A DNA stretch of 64,000 bases from Aedoeadaptatus ivorii (lineage in GTDB: Bacteria > Bacillota > Clostridia > Tissierellales > Peptoniphilaceae), in assembly GCF_030815095.1 (NCBI RefSeq), contig NZ_JAUSWF010000005.1, positions 92,422-156,421 of the forward strand, written 5' to 3'. The notes beneath the pieces are model-generated. The model was not told where the DNA came from. It did not search any database and was given only the letters and a program-made list of their open reading frames with translations. The stretch's first letter is position 1. Each line of letters opens with the position of its first letter. Made by a program: the position numbers and the translations under genes. Shown here one piece after another: positions 51,251 to 60,332 of the stretch.

Positions 51251-53042
51251 CGAATTGCGAGCGGTACAACTCGGCGTAGACGCCGTCTTTTTGCATGAGC
51301 GCGTCGTGGCTGCCCTGCTCAACGATATTGCCGTCCTGTAAGACGAGGATCGTATCGGCGCCGACGATGGTCGAGAGCCGGTGGGCGATGACGAAATTGG
51401 TGCGTCCCGCCATCAGGCGGTCCATCGCCTTTTGGATCATCTTTTCCGTACGCGTGTCCACCGAACTGGTCGCCTCGTCCAAGATCAAAATATCCGGATC
51501 CGAGATCAGGGCGCGGGCGATGGTCAACAGCTGCCGCTGCCCCTGAGAAATCTCGGAACCCGACTCGGTGATTTTTGTCTCGTAGCCCTTGGGCAGGGTG
51601 CGGATAAAGTTATCGGAGTAGGTCGCCTTTGCCGCCGTTACGATCTCTTCGTCGGTGGCATCGCGCCGGCCGTAGGCGATATTGTCGGCGATGGTGCCCG
51701 AAAACAGCCAAGTGTCCTGGAGCACCATGCCGAAGTGGCGTCGAAGGTCGTCGCGGGACATATCGCGAATGTCTATGCCGTCGATAGTAATGCGGCCCGA
51801 ATCCACGTCGTAGAAGCGGAGGAGCAGGTTGATCAACGTCGTCTTTCCGGCGCCGGTTGGGCCGACGATGGCGATGGTTTCGCCGCTTTTTACGTCGAGG
51901 CTAAAGCCCTTAATGACCTCGCGGCCCGGTTGGTAGCCGAAGTGCACGTCTTCAAATCGCACGGCGCCTTGAATGTCTTCGAGGACGGCGGCGTCTTGTA
52001 CGGGGGCTTCTTCGGGCGCATCAAGCACCTGAAAGATGCGGTCCGCGGCCGAAATCGCCGATTGCAGCGCCCCGACCACTTCCGCCATGCCACTGATGGG
52101 TTGGTTGAGCTTGCGGGAATATTGGAAGAACGCCTGAATGGCGCCCAAGGTAATATTGCCGGCGAGCACCAAATATCCGCCGAATACGGCGATGGCGACG
52201 TAGCCCAGATTCGAGATAAAGCCCATCAGGGGCATAATTTGTCCCGAGATAAACTGCGCCTTATACGAGTTTTCGTACAAATCTTCGTTGATGGCGTCGA
52301 ATTCCGAAAGCGCCCGAGACTCAAAGGTAAAGCTCTTTACCACCTCGCGGGAGCTGATGACTTCTTCCATATAGCCGTCGATCTTGCCCAAATGGTGGCT
52401 CTTTTTGCGGAAATAGCCCTGGCTGATCGAGGCGATCTTCGCCGTTACGATGCCGCTTACCGGAAGCACCACCAGAGAGATCAGCGTCAAGCGGGGTTCG
52501 ATGGAAAACATCATAATCAAGATTCCTACAATGGTCACCACCGCGCTGATAATCTGCGCGATATTTTGGCGCATATTGTTGACGATCGATTCCATATCGT
52601 TGGTCATGCGCGAGAGGAGATCCCCCACCGAATAGCCGTCAAGATAGGCGACGGGGAGTCGCTCGATCTTGTCCGAGAACTCCTGCCGCAGCGTATAGAC
52701 CGTCTTTTGGGTGATATCCACCAGAATGCGGCCGCGAATATAATAAAAGAGCGACGAGAGCAGATACAGCACCGCCAAGATCAGGATCAAGCGCAGCAGA
52801 TATTCGTAGTCGATGGCGACCTTCGCCTTGAGGGATTCGAAGATGCTCGTAATCCCCAACCCCAAGATCCAGGGCGTAAAGATATCGAAGATCGTCGAAG
52901 TGGCCGTAAAGAGCACCGCGAGAAACATCGGCAATTTGTCTTGATTCAGATAGCCGAACAGGCGGCGCAGAATCTTTCGGCTCTCCCGGGTGCGCAGGGA
53001 GCGCTTGTCTTTTTCCGAGACCACATGCATATGTCTAGGCAT
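51234..53042 (-). CDS. ABC exporter half-transporter, catalytically canonical subunit
   Basis: 602 aa; six membrane segments, then an ATPase domain. Walker A GPTGAGKTT, Walker B ILILDEATSSVD with the catalytic Glu, and switch His in VIAHRLST. The signature loop is ISQGQRQ instead of LSGGQ. The gene overlaps its partner by eight bases. In heterodimeric exporters an altered signature belongs to the degenerate site built with the partner's Walker motifs, exactly as found here. The substrate is unknown, probably drug- or lipid-like. Confidence 0.92.
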   Translation of the reverse strand: MPRHMHVVSEKDKRSLRTRESRKILRRLFGYLNQDKLPMFLAVLFTATSTIFDIFTPWILGLGITSIFESLKAKVAIDYEYLLRLILILAVLYLLSSLFYYIRGRILVDITQKTVYTLRQEFSDKIERLPVAYLDGYSVGDLLSRMTNDMESIVNNMRQNIAQIISAVVTIVGILIMMFSIEPRLTLISLVVLPVSGIVTAKIASISQGYFRKKSHHLGKIDGYMEEVISSREVVKSFTFESRALSEFDAINEDLYENSYKAQFISGQIMPLMGFISNLGYVAIAVFGGYLVLAGNITLGAIQAFFQYSRKLNQPISGMAEVVGALQSAISAADRIFQVLDAPEEAPVQDAAVLEDIQGAVRFEDVHFGYQPGREVIKGFSLDVKSGETIAIVGPTGAGKTTLINLLLRFYDVDSGRITIDGIDIRDMSRDDLRRHFGMVLQDTWLFSGTIADNIAYGRRDATDEEIVTAAKATYSDNFIRTLPKGYETKITESGSEISQGQRQLLTIARALISDPDILILDEATSSVDTRTEKMIQKAMDRLMAGRTNFVIAHRLSTIVGADTILVLQDGNIVEQGSHDALMQKDGVYAELYRSQFAGEEI

Positions 53043-54753
53043 AGGCGGCCTCCTCTCCCAATTGCGAAGCGGCGATCTCGCGGTAGATCTCCGAAGACGC
53101 CATCAGTTCGTCGTGGGTGCCGCGCGAGAGAATCTTTCCGTCCTCGAGGACGAGGATTTCGTCGGCATCCAGCACCGTCATCACCCGTTGGGCGACGATA
53201 ATGGTCGCGGCGTCTTTGCTGATGGGGGCGAGGGCCTTTCTGAGCGCCTTGTCGGTCTTAAAATCCAGCGCCGAGAAGGCGTCGTCGAAGAGCAAAATCT
53301 TCGGCCGCTTTGCCAGGGCGCGGGCGATGGAAAGCCGCTGTTTTTGCCCGCCGGATAGGTTCTTTCCGCTTTGGGATACGGCGCTGTCGATCCCCGATTC
53401 CATCTTGGAGACGAAGCCGTCCGCCTGGGAAATCTCCAAAAATTCCAAGGCGTCCTCGTCCGAAAGGGGGATGTCGCGGCCCAAGGACAGATTGTCGCGC
53501 ACGCTCCGCGAGAGCAGATGCGGGCGCTGGGGCGCATAGCCCAATGCCTTTCGAAGGGCGTCAGTGGACAGATCGCCGATGGGTACGCCGTTTAGGCGAA
53601 TTTCCCCTTCGCTCACCTCGTAAAAGCGGTGGATCAGCTGGAGGATGGTGCTCTTGCCGCTGCCGGTCCCGCCGATAATGGCGAGCTTTTTGCCCGCTTC
53701 TACTTCAAACGAGATGTCCGAGAGCACCGGCCGTTCCGCGCCGGGATACGAGAAGCTCACGTGGTCGAAGGTAAGGGTGGTCTTCTGTTCGGGGAGCGCC
53801 CGTTTGTCCTCGTCGGGATAGATCGGCGTCGCCAACAGTTCCGAGATCCGGTCGTAGGCGGCGCGGGCGTTGGGATACATGGCAAAGAGCATAGAAAACA
53901 TGCTCAATGCGAACATGATTTGGGTAATATACTGAATGAAGGCCATCAGATCGCCCACTTCGATTGCCCCCGCCGAAATCCGACCGGCGCCGAAGTACAA
54001 CAGCGCGATCATCGTCATATTGAAAATGAGATTGAAGGCGGGCAGCATAATTACCATATAATTGTTGACTTCTTCCGACACCGCGCGCATCTCGTCGTTT
54101 ACCGTAGTAAACCGTTCGTGCTCGTAGCCCTCCCGGCGAAAGGCGCGGATCACGCGGATCCCCGTCAAGCGTTCGCGAAATCGGAGGTTGATGGCATCCA
54201 TCAGCACGCGGATCTTACCGAAGCCGGGGATCGATTTTCTCGCGATCCAGGACACCAGCCCCAAGAGCATAGGCGCGCTTACGAGAATCACCGCCGAGAG
54301 CGGAAGGTCCGTCGTCACCGCCATAAAGGTGGCGCCGAAAAACATAAGGGGCGCGCGGACCATGGGCCGTAGGGTGACGATCGCCATCCGCTCCAGTTGG
54401 CTGATGTCGTCGGTGGCGCGGGTCAATATGGAGGGCGCGCCGAAGGTCTCGAACTGCTCGAACCGGAGCGACAATACATGCGAAAAAATCGCCCGGCGAA
54501 TATCCCGTGAAAATCCCATGGAAATCTTGGACGCCAAATGGCCCGCCGCCGTCATCAAAAGCACCGAGACGAGGGCGAGGCCGATCATATACAGGCCGTA
54601 TTCCAAGATCAAGTCCACATTGCCCCTGAGCACCCCGGCGTCGATGATAAAACTCATCAAGCGGGGTAGATACAAATCGGCCAGAATACTCAGGCCGATC
54701 AGGAGCACTTCGGGGACGATCAGGGGAATGTAGGGTTTGATATGCTGTTTCAT
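53035..54753 (-). CDS. ABC exporter half-transporter, degenerate-site subunit
   Basis: 572 aa from ATG 54753 after AAGGATGGTGGA. Six membrane segments and an ATPase domain. Walker A GGTGSGKST (about 361) and LSGGQKQ (466-470) are normal, but the catalytic Glu after Walker B is Asp491 (LLFDDAFSALD) and the switch His is Gln522 (IVAQRV). It thus contributes the inactive ATP site of a BmrCD/TM287-288-type heterodimer. First gene of the pair. Confidence 0.92.
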   Translation of the reverse strand: MKQHIKPYIPLIVPEVLLIGLSILADLYLPRLMSFIIDAGVLRGNVDLILEYGLYMIGLALVSVLLMTAAGHLASKISMGFSRDIRRAIFSHVLSLRFEQFETFGAPSILTRATDDISQLERMAIVTLRPMVRAPLMFFGATFMAVTTDLPLSAVILVSAPMLLGLVSWIARKSIPGFGKIRVLMDAINLRFRERLTGIRVIRAFRREGYEHERFTTVNDEMRAVSEEVNNYMVIMLPAFNLIFNMTMIALLYFGAGRISAGAIEVGDLMAFIQYITQIMFALSMFSMLFAMYPNARAAYDRISELLATPIYPDEDKRALPEQKTTLTFDHVSFSYPGAERPVLSDISFEVEAGKKLAIIGGTGSGKSTILQLIHRFYEVSEGEIRLNGVPIGDLSTDALRKALGYAPQRPHLLSRSVRDNLSLGRDIPLSDEDALEFLEISQADGFVSKMESGIDSAVSQSGKNLSGGQKQRLSIARALAKRPKILLFDDAFSALDFKTDKALRKALAPISKDAATIIVAQRVMTVLDADEILVLEDGKILSRGTHDELMASSEIYREIAASQLGEEAAYA

Positions 54754-54836
54754 TCCACCATCCTTTTGTGCATACATCGATTGTGATTTGTACGTTAGTT
54801 GTCGAAATAAATACCCGTTCCTTGGGAGGGATACAC

Positions 54837-55421
54837 ATGGGCGAGAGTATAGGCATACGCAACAAGCGCTTCGTCGCGGTGGCGGGGGGGTTCGGTTTCG
54901 ACCAAAACGCCTTAAAGGGCCGCTGGAGCGGCTACAATGTGGACCGATCTTGCGGCGTCACCGCCCTGGCGAATTTGATCAGCTACGAAAAGCGCGAGTT
55001 TTCCCTCGATAAAAAAGATGCCCTCGCCCGCATGGACCGCATCTTGTACCACGCCCCGCCCCGCCCTTGGGGCATCGTGGGCGCGAGCATCTTAGAAGCG
55101 GCGCTGGAGAATATCCTGCCGCAGATGCGCCTAAAGGCGATCGCCGGGCATATCTACGGCGATGCCGCGCGGTCTTTTATTCGAGAGGGCTTGGCGGCGG
55201 ACAAGCCCGTGGCGCTGATGAACACCAATCATCCCCATCCGGGCTTTCGCTACCATTGGGTCACCATCACTGAACTATTATATGAGGACGGGGCGGAATT
55301 CGTGCGGTTTTCGTCCTGGGGGCGGCGCTACAAACTGCCCTTCGACGTGCTCCTCACCCCCAAGACCGTCTACCGGGTGCTGGCGTATTTGGAGCATAAG
55401 GACGCGGGGAGAAGGGTATAA
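54837..55421 (+). CDS. Papain-like (peptidase C39-like) protein
   Basis: 194 aa, start after GGGAGGGATACAC. A candidate catalytic triad is visible: Cys37 in DRSCGVTALANLI, His in FRYHWVTITEL (about 143) and a following Ser-Ser-Trp-Gly (FSSWGRRY), the pattern of C39/papain-like folds. No signal peptide or membrane segment, so cytoplasmic. No bacteriocin or transporter domain; the ABC exporter next door is on the other strand. Followed by a LURP-one-like gene. Function unassigned. Confidence 0.6.
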   Translation: MGESIGIRNKRFVAVAGGFGFDQNALKGRWSGYNVDRSCGVTALANLISYEKREFSLDKKDALARMDRILYHAPPRPWGIVGASILEAALENILPQMRLKAIAGHIYGDAARSFIREGLAADKPVALMNTNHPHPGFRYHWVTITELLYEDGAEFVRFSSWGRRYKLPFDVLLTPKTVYRVLAYLEHKDAGRRV

Positions 55422-55458
55422 AGCGATCACACCGAAACGACCGAAACGGAGGTACGCT

Positions 55459-55950
55459 ATGGAAAAACTATACGTAAAACAGAAGGTCCTCAAGATCACC
55501 GACCACTATCCCATCCTCGACGAGCGGGAGAACGAAATCTATCACGTCGACCAGGACTTTAAGCTGATCGGCAACACCGTTCGGGTCTCCGATGCCCGCG
55601 GCGAGGAGATCTTCGTCGTCGACCGCGAAGTCTTCGCCTTCCTGCCGCGCTTTTACGTGCGCTTTGCCGACGGCCGTGAAATCAAACTGCAGGGGCGACT
55701 CTCCTTTTTGCGGACCAAGATCGACATCGAATCCGACGATATGGACCTCGCCGTAGAGGGCGACCTGATCGCCAAGGACTTCCGCATCTTCGACCGGGAC
55801 GGGGGCAGAGAGATCGGAAGTGTCGATCGCAAGATCCTCGCCTGGGGCGACACCTACGAGATCACCGTCGATGTGCCCGAAATGCGCGATGTGGTCGTCG
55901 CCGTTATGATCGCCGTCGACCACCTGATCGACATGGCGGAAAACAGCTAA
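55459..55950 (+). CDS. LURP-one-related / tubby-C-like protein
   Basis: 163 aa from ATG 55459 after CGGAGG; the open frame continues upstream but shadows the C39-like gene. Beta-rich with the family's repeating pattern: YVKQKVLKITDHYPI, GNTVRVSDARGEEIFVVDRE, and a C-terminal hydrophobic helix (VVVAVMIAVDHLIDM). The family (YxjI, LURP1) may bind membranes or lipids. Cotranscribed with the C39-like protein. Confidence 0.8.
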   Translation: MEKLYVKQKVLKITDHYPILDERENEIYHVDQDFKLIGNTVRVSDARGEEIFVVDREVFAFLPRFYVRFADGREIKLQGRLSFLRTKIDIESDDMDLAVEGDLIAKDFRIFDRDGGREIGSVDRKILAWGDTYEITVDVPEMRDVVVAVMIAVDHLIDMAENS

Positions 55951-55954
55951 AACA

Positions 55955-55990
55955 AAAAACGCGTCGCGGTAGCTCTGCGGCGCGTTTTTC
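55955..55990. terminator. Bidirectional terminator
   Basis: AAAAAACGCG with CGCGTTTTT around a GC-rich 17-base loop. Confidence 0.8.
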
Positions 55991-56006
55991 TGTGGATGTA
56001 TCGATC

Positions 56007-56717
56007 TTACAAGCGGCGTCCTTTGCCGTAACGAAAGTTGCGAGAGACAACGGTCCCCATAGCGACGAGAAGAAAAAACAGGAGATGGTGCGAAAGGCGC
56101 ACGGCGCTTCCGTCGAAGGGAACGAGCAGCGCGTTGTGTAGGGCGTGTACCGCGACGGCGGTGACGATGCCGCCTTCGTCGTAAAAGGCGTCGATCAACA
56201 AAGAGATTGCCGCGCCGCGAAGGGCCTGGGTCAGTACATAAAACCCCGTCAGGTATAGGGGCGCGTGCCACAGTCCCCACAAGAGACCGGTGGCGATGGC
56301 GCCGTAGGGGCCGGCAGGGAGTTCGGGCCGCAGGATCTTTCGCAGAAACAGCTCTTCCGAAAAGACGAAGACGAGGGTTCCGATCAGGCCGTTGGCCGCC
56401 CGGGAAAGGGAGTGCGCCGAAAATGCCGCCCCGGCGGCAAAAAAGGTCGCGAGCGCGGCGGCGGTAAGGATCAAAAGGGGCGGAAGCAGTATGCGGCGGT
56501 CCGTATGGCGCCACCACAGCCACAAAACCCCCAGAGAAAGGGCGCCCTCTACATAAACCCCATAGGGCGTAAAGCCCGAGGCGAGGACGTAAAAGGCGAA
56601 GAGGACGAGGGCGGGAAGGCGAAACTTCTCGTTTCGCACGCCGTATAAGAGCCCCGGCACCAAGAGGGCGAGCTTCTGCGGAAGCACCCAGGGGGCGCCG
56701 AAGTAGAGGAGCATCAT
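56007..56717 (-). CDS. CPBP-family intramembrane glutamic endopeptidase
   Basis: 236 aa, about seven membrane segments. Abi/CAAX-protease motifs: EELFLR (EExxxR), WGLWHAP and HALHNAL (HxxxN). ATG overlaps the iclR stop (ATGA). In other bacteria the family processes prenylated or bacteriocin-like peptides and immunity proteins. Here its coupling is to a regulator, not to an export system. Confidence 0.87.
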   Translation of the reverse strand: MMLLYFGAPWVLPQKLALLVPGLLYGVRNEKFRLPALVLFAFYVLASGFTPYGVYVEGALSLGVLWLWWRHTDRRILLPPLLILTAAALATFFAAGAAFSAHSLSRAANGLIGTLVFVFSEELFLRKILRPELPAGPYGAIATGLLWGLWHAPLYLTGFYVLTQALRGAAISLLIDAFYDEGGIVTAVAVHALHNALLVPFDGSAVRLSHHLLFFLLVAMGTVVSRNFRYGKGRRL

Positions 56718-57490
56718 AACTGCAGAAGCGATCCCAGTCCCGGTTCCGCCGCCAGGGCATCCGCCACATCGGCGAGGATTTCTTCCATGCGGTCCATCCC
56801 TTTATGCGCGAGCCGGCTCGTGGGGCCCGAGAGACTGATCCCGGCGATGAGCTCGCCTCGGGCATAGATCCCCTTCGCCATACACGAGAGGCCGTACTCG
56901 TATTCCTCGCGGTCATAGGCGGTGCCAGTCTCGTCGATGGTCTTAAGATCGGCGAGAATGCTCTTCTCGTCGCAGAGGGTCGAGATGGTGCGGGGCGTAA
57001 AGACTGTATTTTCGAGATACTGCCGTCGGTCCTCCTCTTCGTACTCCGCGAGAAAAATCTTTCCGATGGCGGAGCAGTACAGCGGAGCGATGGGGATCAA
57101 ATGCCGCATAATAAAAAACTCCTCGCCCGCCACCGTATCTAGCATAACGATCGCGTCGTCTACGCAGATCCCCAGGTTCAGACTCTCGCCGCTCAAGGCG
57201 ACGCCCCGCTCCATAATGGGGCGGGTGACGTCGGTGAAGTTCCAGCGGTTTCGGATTTCCGCCTCAAAGGGCAAAAAGCCCAGCCCCAAACTATAACGGT
57301 CCTCGGCGTCTTTTGCCACCAGCCGGTCCGATTCCAGCGTATAGAGGATCTTAAACACGCTGGTCTTGGGGAAGTTTAGCGCCTGGGCGATCTCGCCGAT
57401 GCCGTGGGAACCGCGGTGTTCCAGCAGAAAATGCAAAATTTGCAGTGCCCGTCGGACCATGGGCACGATGTATTCCGGTTTCTTTGCCAT
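56714..57490 (-). CDS. IclR-family transcriptional regulator
   Basis: 258 aa. N-terminal winged helix-turn-helix (IGEIAQALNFPKTSVFKILY, about residues 26-45) and a C-terminal effector domain. AAGGAGA before the ATG. Divergent from an aminotransferase gene. The 98-base gap holds that gene's promoter and an inverted repeat suited to IclR binding, so it probably controls the aminotransferase and its own operon. Confidence 0.92.
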   Translation of the reverse strand: MAKKPEYIVPMVRRALQILHFLLEHRGSHGIGEIAQALNFPKTSVFKILYTLESDRLVAKDAEDRYSLGLGFLPFEAEIRNRWNFTDVTRPIMERGVALSGESLNLGICVDDAIVMLDTVAGEEFFIMRHLIPIAPLYCSAIGKIFLAEYEEEDRRQYLENTVFTPRTISTLCDEKSILADLKTIDETGTAYDREEYEYGLSCMAKGIYARGELIAGISLSGPTSRLAHKGMDRMEEILADVADALAAEPGLGSLLQL

Positions 57491-57512
57491 AAGGGCAACT
57501 CTCCTTTATAAT
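57484..57512 (+). promoter_or_regulatory. Promoter of the IclR-linked aminotransferase
   Basis: TTGCCA (57484-57489), 17 bases, TATAAT (57507-57512). The -35 box lies inside the iclR start region. Confidence 0.75.
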
Positions 57513-57523
57513 AGTACCATTCG

Positions 57524-57541
57524 ATACAGAAATGCCTGTAT
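57524..57541. promoter_or_regulatory. Candidate IclR operator
   Basis: ATACAG, 6 bases, CTGTAT; placed over the predicted transcription start. Confidence 0.6.
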
Positions 57542-57588
57542 TTTCAGTATAGCAGATAATTTCCGACAGAAGAAACGGAGGAATGCCC

Positions 57589-58749
57589 ATGTCCAAAGAA
57601 ATCGTCGCAGCCAGATACAGAAACACCGCCGCCAGCGCCTTGGAAGAAGGCGCCGATTTGGCGAAGCGCTACGCCGATGTGGCGGATTTTACCCTGGGGG
57701 ATCCCGATCTCGCCACCCCCGAGATCATCATCCGCGCGGCCGCCGAAGACGCCTTGGCGGGGCACACCCACTACACCGACAGCTGCGGAGACCCGGAGCT
57801 GATCGAAGAGATCCTCGCCTTTCAGCGCGAGGAATACGGCATGGCGCTCTCGAAAGAGAACGTCCTCGTCACCACCTCCGCCTGCCACGGTATGTGGCTC
57901 GTGCTCGAGGCGATGCTCGATCCGGGCGACGAGGTCATCGTCATCGAACCCTACTTTCCGCCCTATGCCGATCAGATCGCCATGGCGGGCGGCGTCCCCG
58001 TGTTCGTAGAGACCGATCCCGACGCGGGATTCGTGCCCGACATCGAACAGATTCGCCGAAAGATCACCGAAAAGACCAAGGCGATCATCTTGAATACCCC
58101 CAACAACCCCTCGGGTCTCACCTTAAACACCGAAACCCTGACGGAAATCGGACATCTGGCAAAGGAGGCGGATCTCTTTTTGATCGCCGACGACATCTAC
58201 ACCGCCTTTTCCTACGAGACGCCCTTCGTCCCCGTTGCCTCCTTAGAAGACTTCTTTTCGCGCACCGTCACCCTGCGTTCGTTCTCCAAAAACTTCGCCA
58301 TGACCGGCTGGCGCATCGGCTATATCCTTGCCGATCCCGCGTTGATCCGCGCGGCGGATATCATCAACGAGAGCAATGTCTATGCCGCCCCCTCTATTTC
58401 ACAGCGGGCGGCGATCCACGCCTTACGACATCGCAAAGCGGTTCAACCCGCGCTGGTGGCGGAGTTTAAGAAGCGCACCCGCCGCGCCTACGAGCGCATC
58501 CGGCGGCTGAAGAACGTGCACGTCGCCCCGCCCCGCGGCACCTTCTATTTATTTATGGACGTCCGCCCCACCGGCCTTTCGGAAGAAGAAGTATGGCGAC
58601 GCCTCGCCGAAGAGGCCCACGTACTCACCGTACGGGGCAGCGGCTTCGGAAAGAGCGCAGAGGGCTTTCTGCGCCTCGCCGTCACATTGGACGTCGATGC
58701 CATCGACCGCGCCTTCGATCGCATCGAGCAAATGGAAATCTTTCAATAA
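57589..58749 (+). CDS. PLP aminotransferase, class I (IclR-linked)
   Basis: 386 aa. NTPNNPSG, LIADDIYTAFSYE and the PLP Lys in SFSKNFAMTGWRIGY are all present. ATG 57589 sits seven bases after GGAGG; the ATG at 57583 is only one base away. Resembles aspartate/aromatic-type aminotransferases. Likely regulated by the divergent IclR protein. Confidence 0.88.
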   Translation: MSKEIVAARYRNTAASALEEGADLAKRYADVADFTLGDPDLATPEIIIRAAAEDALAGHTHYTDSCGDPELIEEILAFQREEYGMALSKENVLVTTSACHGMWLVLEAMLDPGDEVIVIEPYFPPYADQIAMAGGVPVFVETDPDAGFVPDIEQIRRKITEKTKAIILNTPNNPSGLTLNTETLTEIGHLAKEADLFLIADDIYTAFSYETPFVPVASLEDFFSRTVTLRSFSKNFAMTGWRIGYILADPALIRAADIINESNVYAAPSISQRAAIHALRHRKAVQPALVAEFKKRTRRAYERIRRLKNVHVAPPRGTFYLFMDVRPTGLSEEEVWRRLAEEAHVLTVRGSGFGKSAEGFLRLAVTLDVDAIDRAFDRIEQMEIFQ

Positions 58750-58755
58750 ACGCGA

Positions 58756-58790
58756 AAAAGCGCCCCTTCCGGCATCGAAGGGGCGCTTTT
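58756..58790 (+). terminator. Terminator after the IclR-linked aminotransferase
   Basis: AAAAGCGCCCCTTC, loop, GAAGGGGCGCTTTT. Confidence 0.9.
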
Positions 58791-59000
58791 CGCTCTATAC
58801 TTTTTAAGGAGCACGATTAGACATAGATGAATGGATGCAGGAATACACCTGCCGACTATATTTTACCACAAATTCTCCATTTGGGTAGGGGGTAGAGCGA
58901 AAGAATGTCGTAAACAAGTCTAAGAATCGGCATGGGGAACATCCGTTAGATAAAACTTTGAAAAAGTTTACGAGAATGTCATCTGTTGTAAACGCATCTT

Positions 59001-59009
59001 TGGTACAAT
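59001..59009 (+). promoter_or_regulatory. Extended -10 promoter of the glycosyltransferase gene
   Basis: TGGTACAAT; no good -35. The AT-rich gap 58791-59000 upstream holds a GCAGG/CCTGC hairpin (58837-58852) but no gene I can support. Confidence 0.5.
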
Positions 59010-59032
59010 GAGCGTGAAACAAAGGAGGCACT

Positions 59033-60169
59033 ATGCGAATCGGACTCTTTACGGACACCTATTACCCGGAGATCAACGGGGTGGCCAACTCCACCTATAT
59101 GTTGCGCAACGCTCTGGAGGCCATGGGACACACCGTATACGTCATTACCTCCCGCGTAAGCGGCACGGAAAGTTCTCCGGAGGAACATATCTATCGCATT
59201 CCCAGCATCAAGCCTTATCTGGTCAAGGATCGGCATCTGGCGCTGGTGGTAGAACCCTATTGGAAGCACAAGGGCAAGCAAATGGAGCTCGATGTGATCC
59301 ACACCCAGACGGAATTTACCGTCGGCATGCTCGGCATGCGGATCGCTCAAAAATTCGGCATTCCGCTGGTACATAGCTATCACACCATGTACGAAGACTA
59401 CACCCATTATTTCCACGTGCCCAAGAGCGAAAAACTCAAGCCCGTGGTGCGCATGCTCAGCGCCAAATTCTGCAATTACGCCGACGGCGTCATCGTCCCC
59501 ACCGACAAAGTGCGCAAAAAGCTGCACAGCTACAAGGTCTACCGCGACGTGTATGTGGTGCCCACCGGGCTCGACCCCGCCAAGTACGGCAATTGCGATG
59601 CAAACGAGGTAGAGCGCCTGCGTGCGCGCTACGGCCTCGAATCCGGCTATACCCTGCTGTATATCGGCCGCCTCGCCGAGGAAAAAAACATCGACCAGGT
59701 CATCGACCACTACAAAAAGCTCGAGGACGCGGGCGAGGACGTGAACCTCTTGATCGTCGGCGACGGCCCCGTGCGGGGAAAGCTCGAAAAACAGGCGCGG
59801 GATCTTCGTATCCGAAGCATCGCCTTTACCGGCGCCGTGCTCTGGGAGGAGATCCAGAACTATTACGCCCTGGGCGATCTCTTCGTATCTGCCTCGACCT
59901 CCGAGACCCAGGGGCTCACCTACAACGAGGCGCTGGCATCGGGCCTGCCGATCTTGGTGCGCCGCGACCCCTGCCTCGAGCAGGTCCTCCGAGAGGGCGA
60001 AAACGGCATGGGTTTCGTCGGCGAGGAGGAGTTCCTAAAGGGCTATCGCGCCATCCGCGCCCTGCCCGAAGGCCTCGCGCCCGAGGCATACACCGATCGC
60101 GACTTCGCCCAAGAAGTCCTCGCGGTCTACAAAGAAATCTCGTCCGAGGCCATGCGCCACCGGGCATAA
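59033..60169 (+). CDS. GT4-family glycosyltransferase (diacylglycerol glucosyltransferase-like)
   Basis: 378 aa. The N-terminus LFTDTYYPEINGVANST is typical of the GT4 diacylglycerol glycosyltransferases. The nucleotide-sugar site shows as SETQGLTYNEALASG with the EX7E motif. No signal peptide; peripheral membrane enzyme on the cytosolic side. ACAAAGGAGGCACT before the ATG. It probably makes glycolipid or lipoteichoic-acid anchor. Confidence 0.9.
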   Translation: MRIGLFTDTYYPEINGVANSTYMLRNALEAMGHTVYVITSRVSGTESSPEEHIYRIPSIKPYLVKDRHLALVVEPYWKHKGKQMELDVIHTQTEFTVGMLGMRIAQKFGIPLVHSYHTMYEDYTHYFHVPKSEKLKPVVRMLSAKFCNYADGVIVPTDKVRKKLHSYKVYRDVYVVPTGLDPAKYGNCDANEVERLRARYGLESGYTLLYIGRLAEEKNIDQVIDHYKKLEDAGEDVNLLIVGDGPVRGKLEKQARDLRIRSIAFTGAVLWEEIQNYYALGDLFVSASTSETQGLTYNEALASGLPILVRRDPCLEQVLREGENGMGFVGEEEFLKGYRAIRALPEGLAPEAYTDRDFAQEVLAVYKEISSEAMRHRA

Positions 60170-60194
60170 GAAGGGGAAACCCTTCTTTTTTTGT
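60168..60194 (+). terminator. Terminator after the glycosyltransferase gene
   Basis: AAGAAGGG, GAAA loop, CCCTTCTT, then T-run; it begins inside the stop codon. Confidence 0.85.
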
Positions 60195-60272
60195 GCCCTC
60201 GCTATTTTTTACATAGCGCAGTCCTCCTTAACGGGAACTTAATCTACCCCTATTCTGAATGGTCTTTGCCTT

Positions 60273-60281
60273 TGCTATACT
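60273..60281 (+). promoter_or_regulatory. Extended -10 promoter of the PHP-SLH gene
   Basis: TGCTATACT with a weak -35 (TTCTGA, 60253-60258, 17 bases upstream). Confidence 0.55.
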
Positions 60282-60332
60282 GCAATTGTTTGAAGGTCGA
60301 TATATAAGTAGCAAGTATGCAGAAAGGTAAGA

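Noticed and set aside
54837..55421. Bacteriocin-processing function for the C39-like protein with the neighbouring ABC exporter
   Set aside because: The exporter is on the opposite strand, has no C39 domain of its own, and no precursor peptide with a double-glycine leader is seen nearby.
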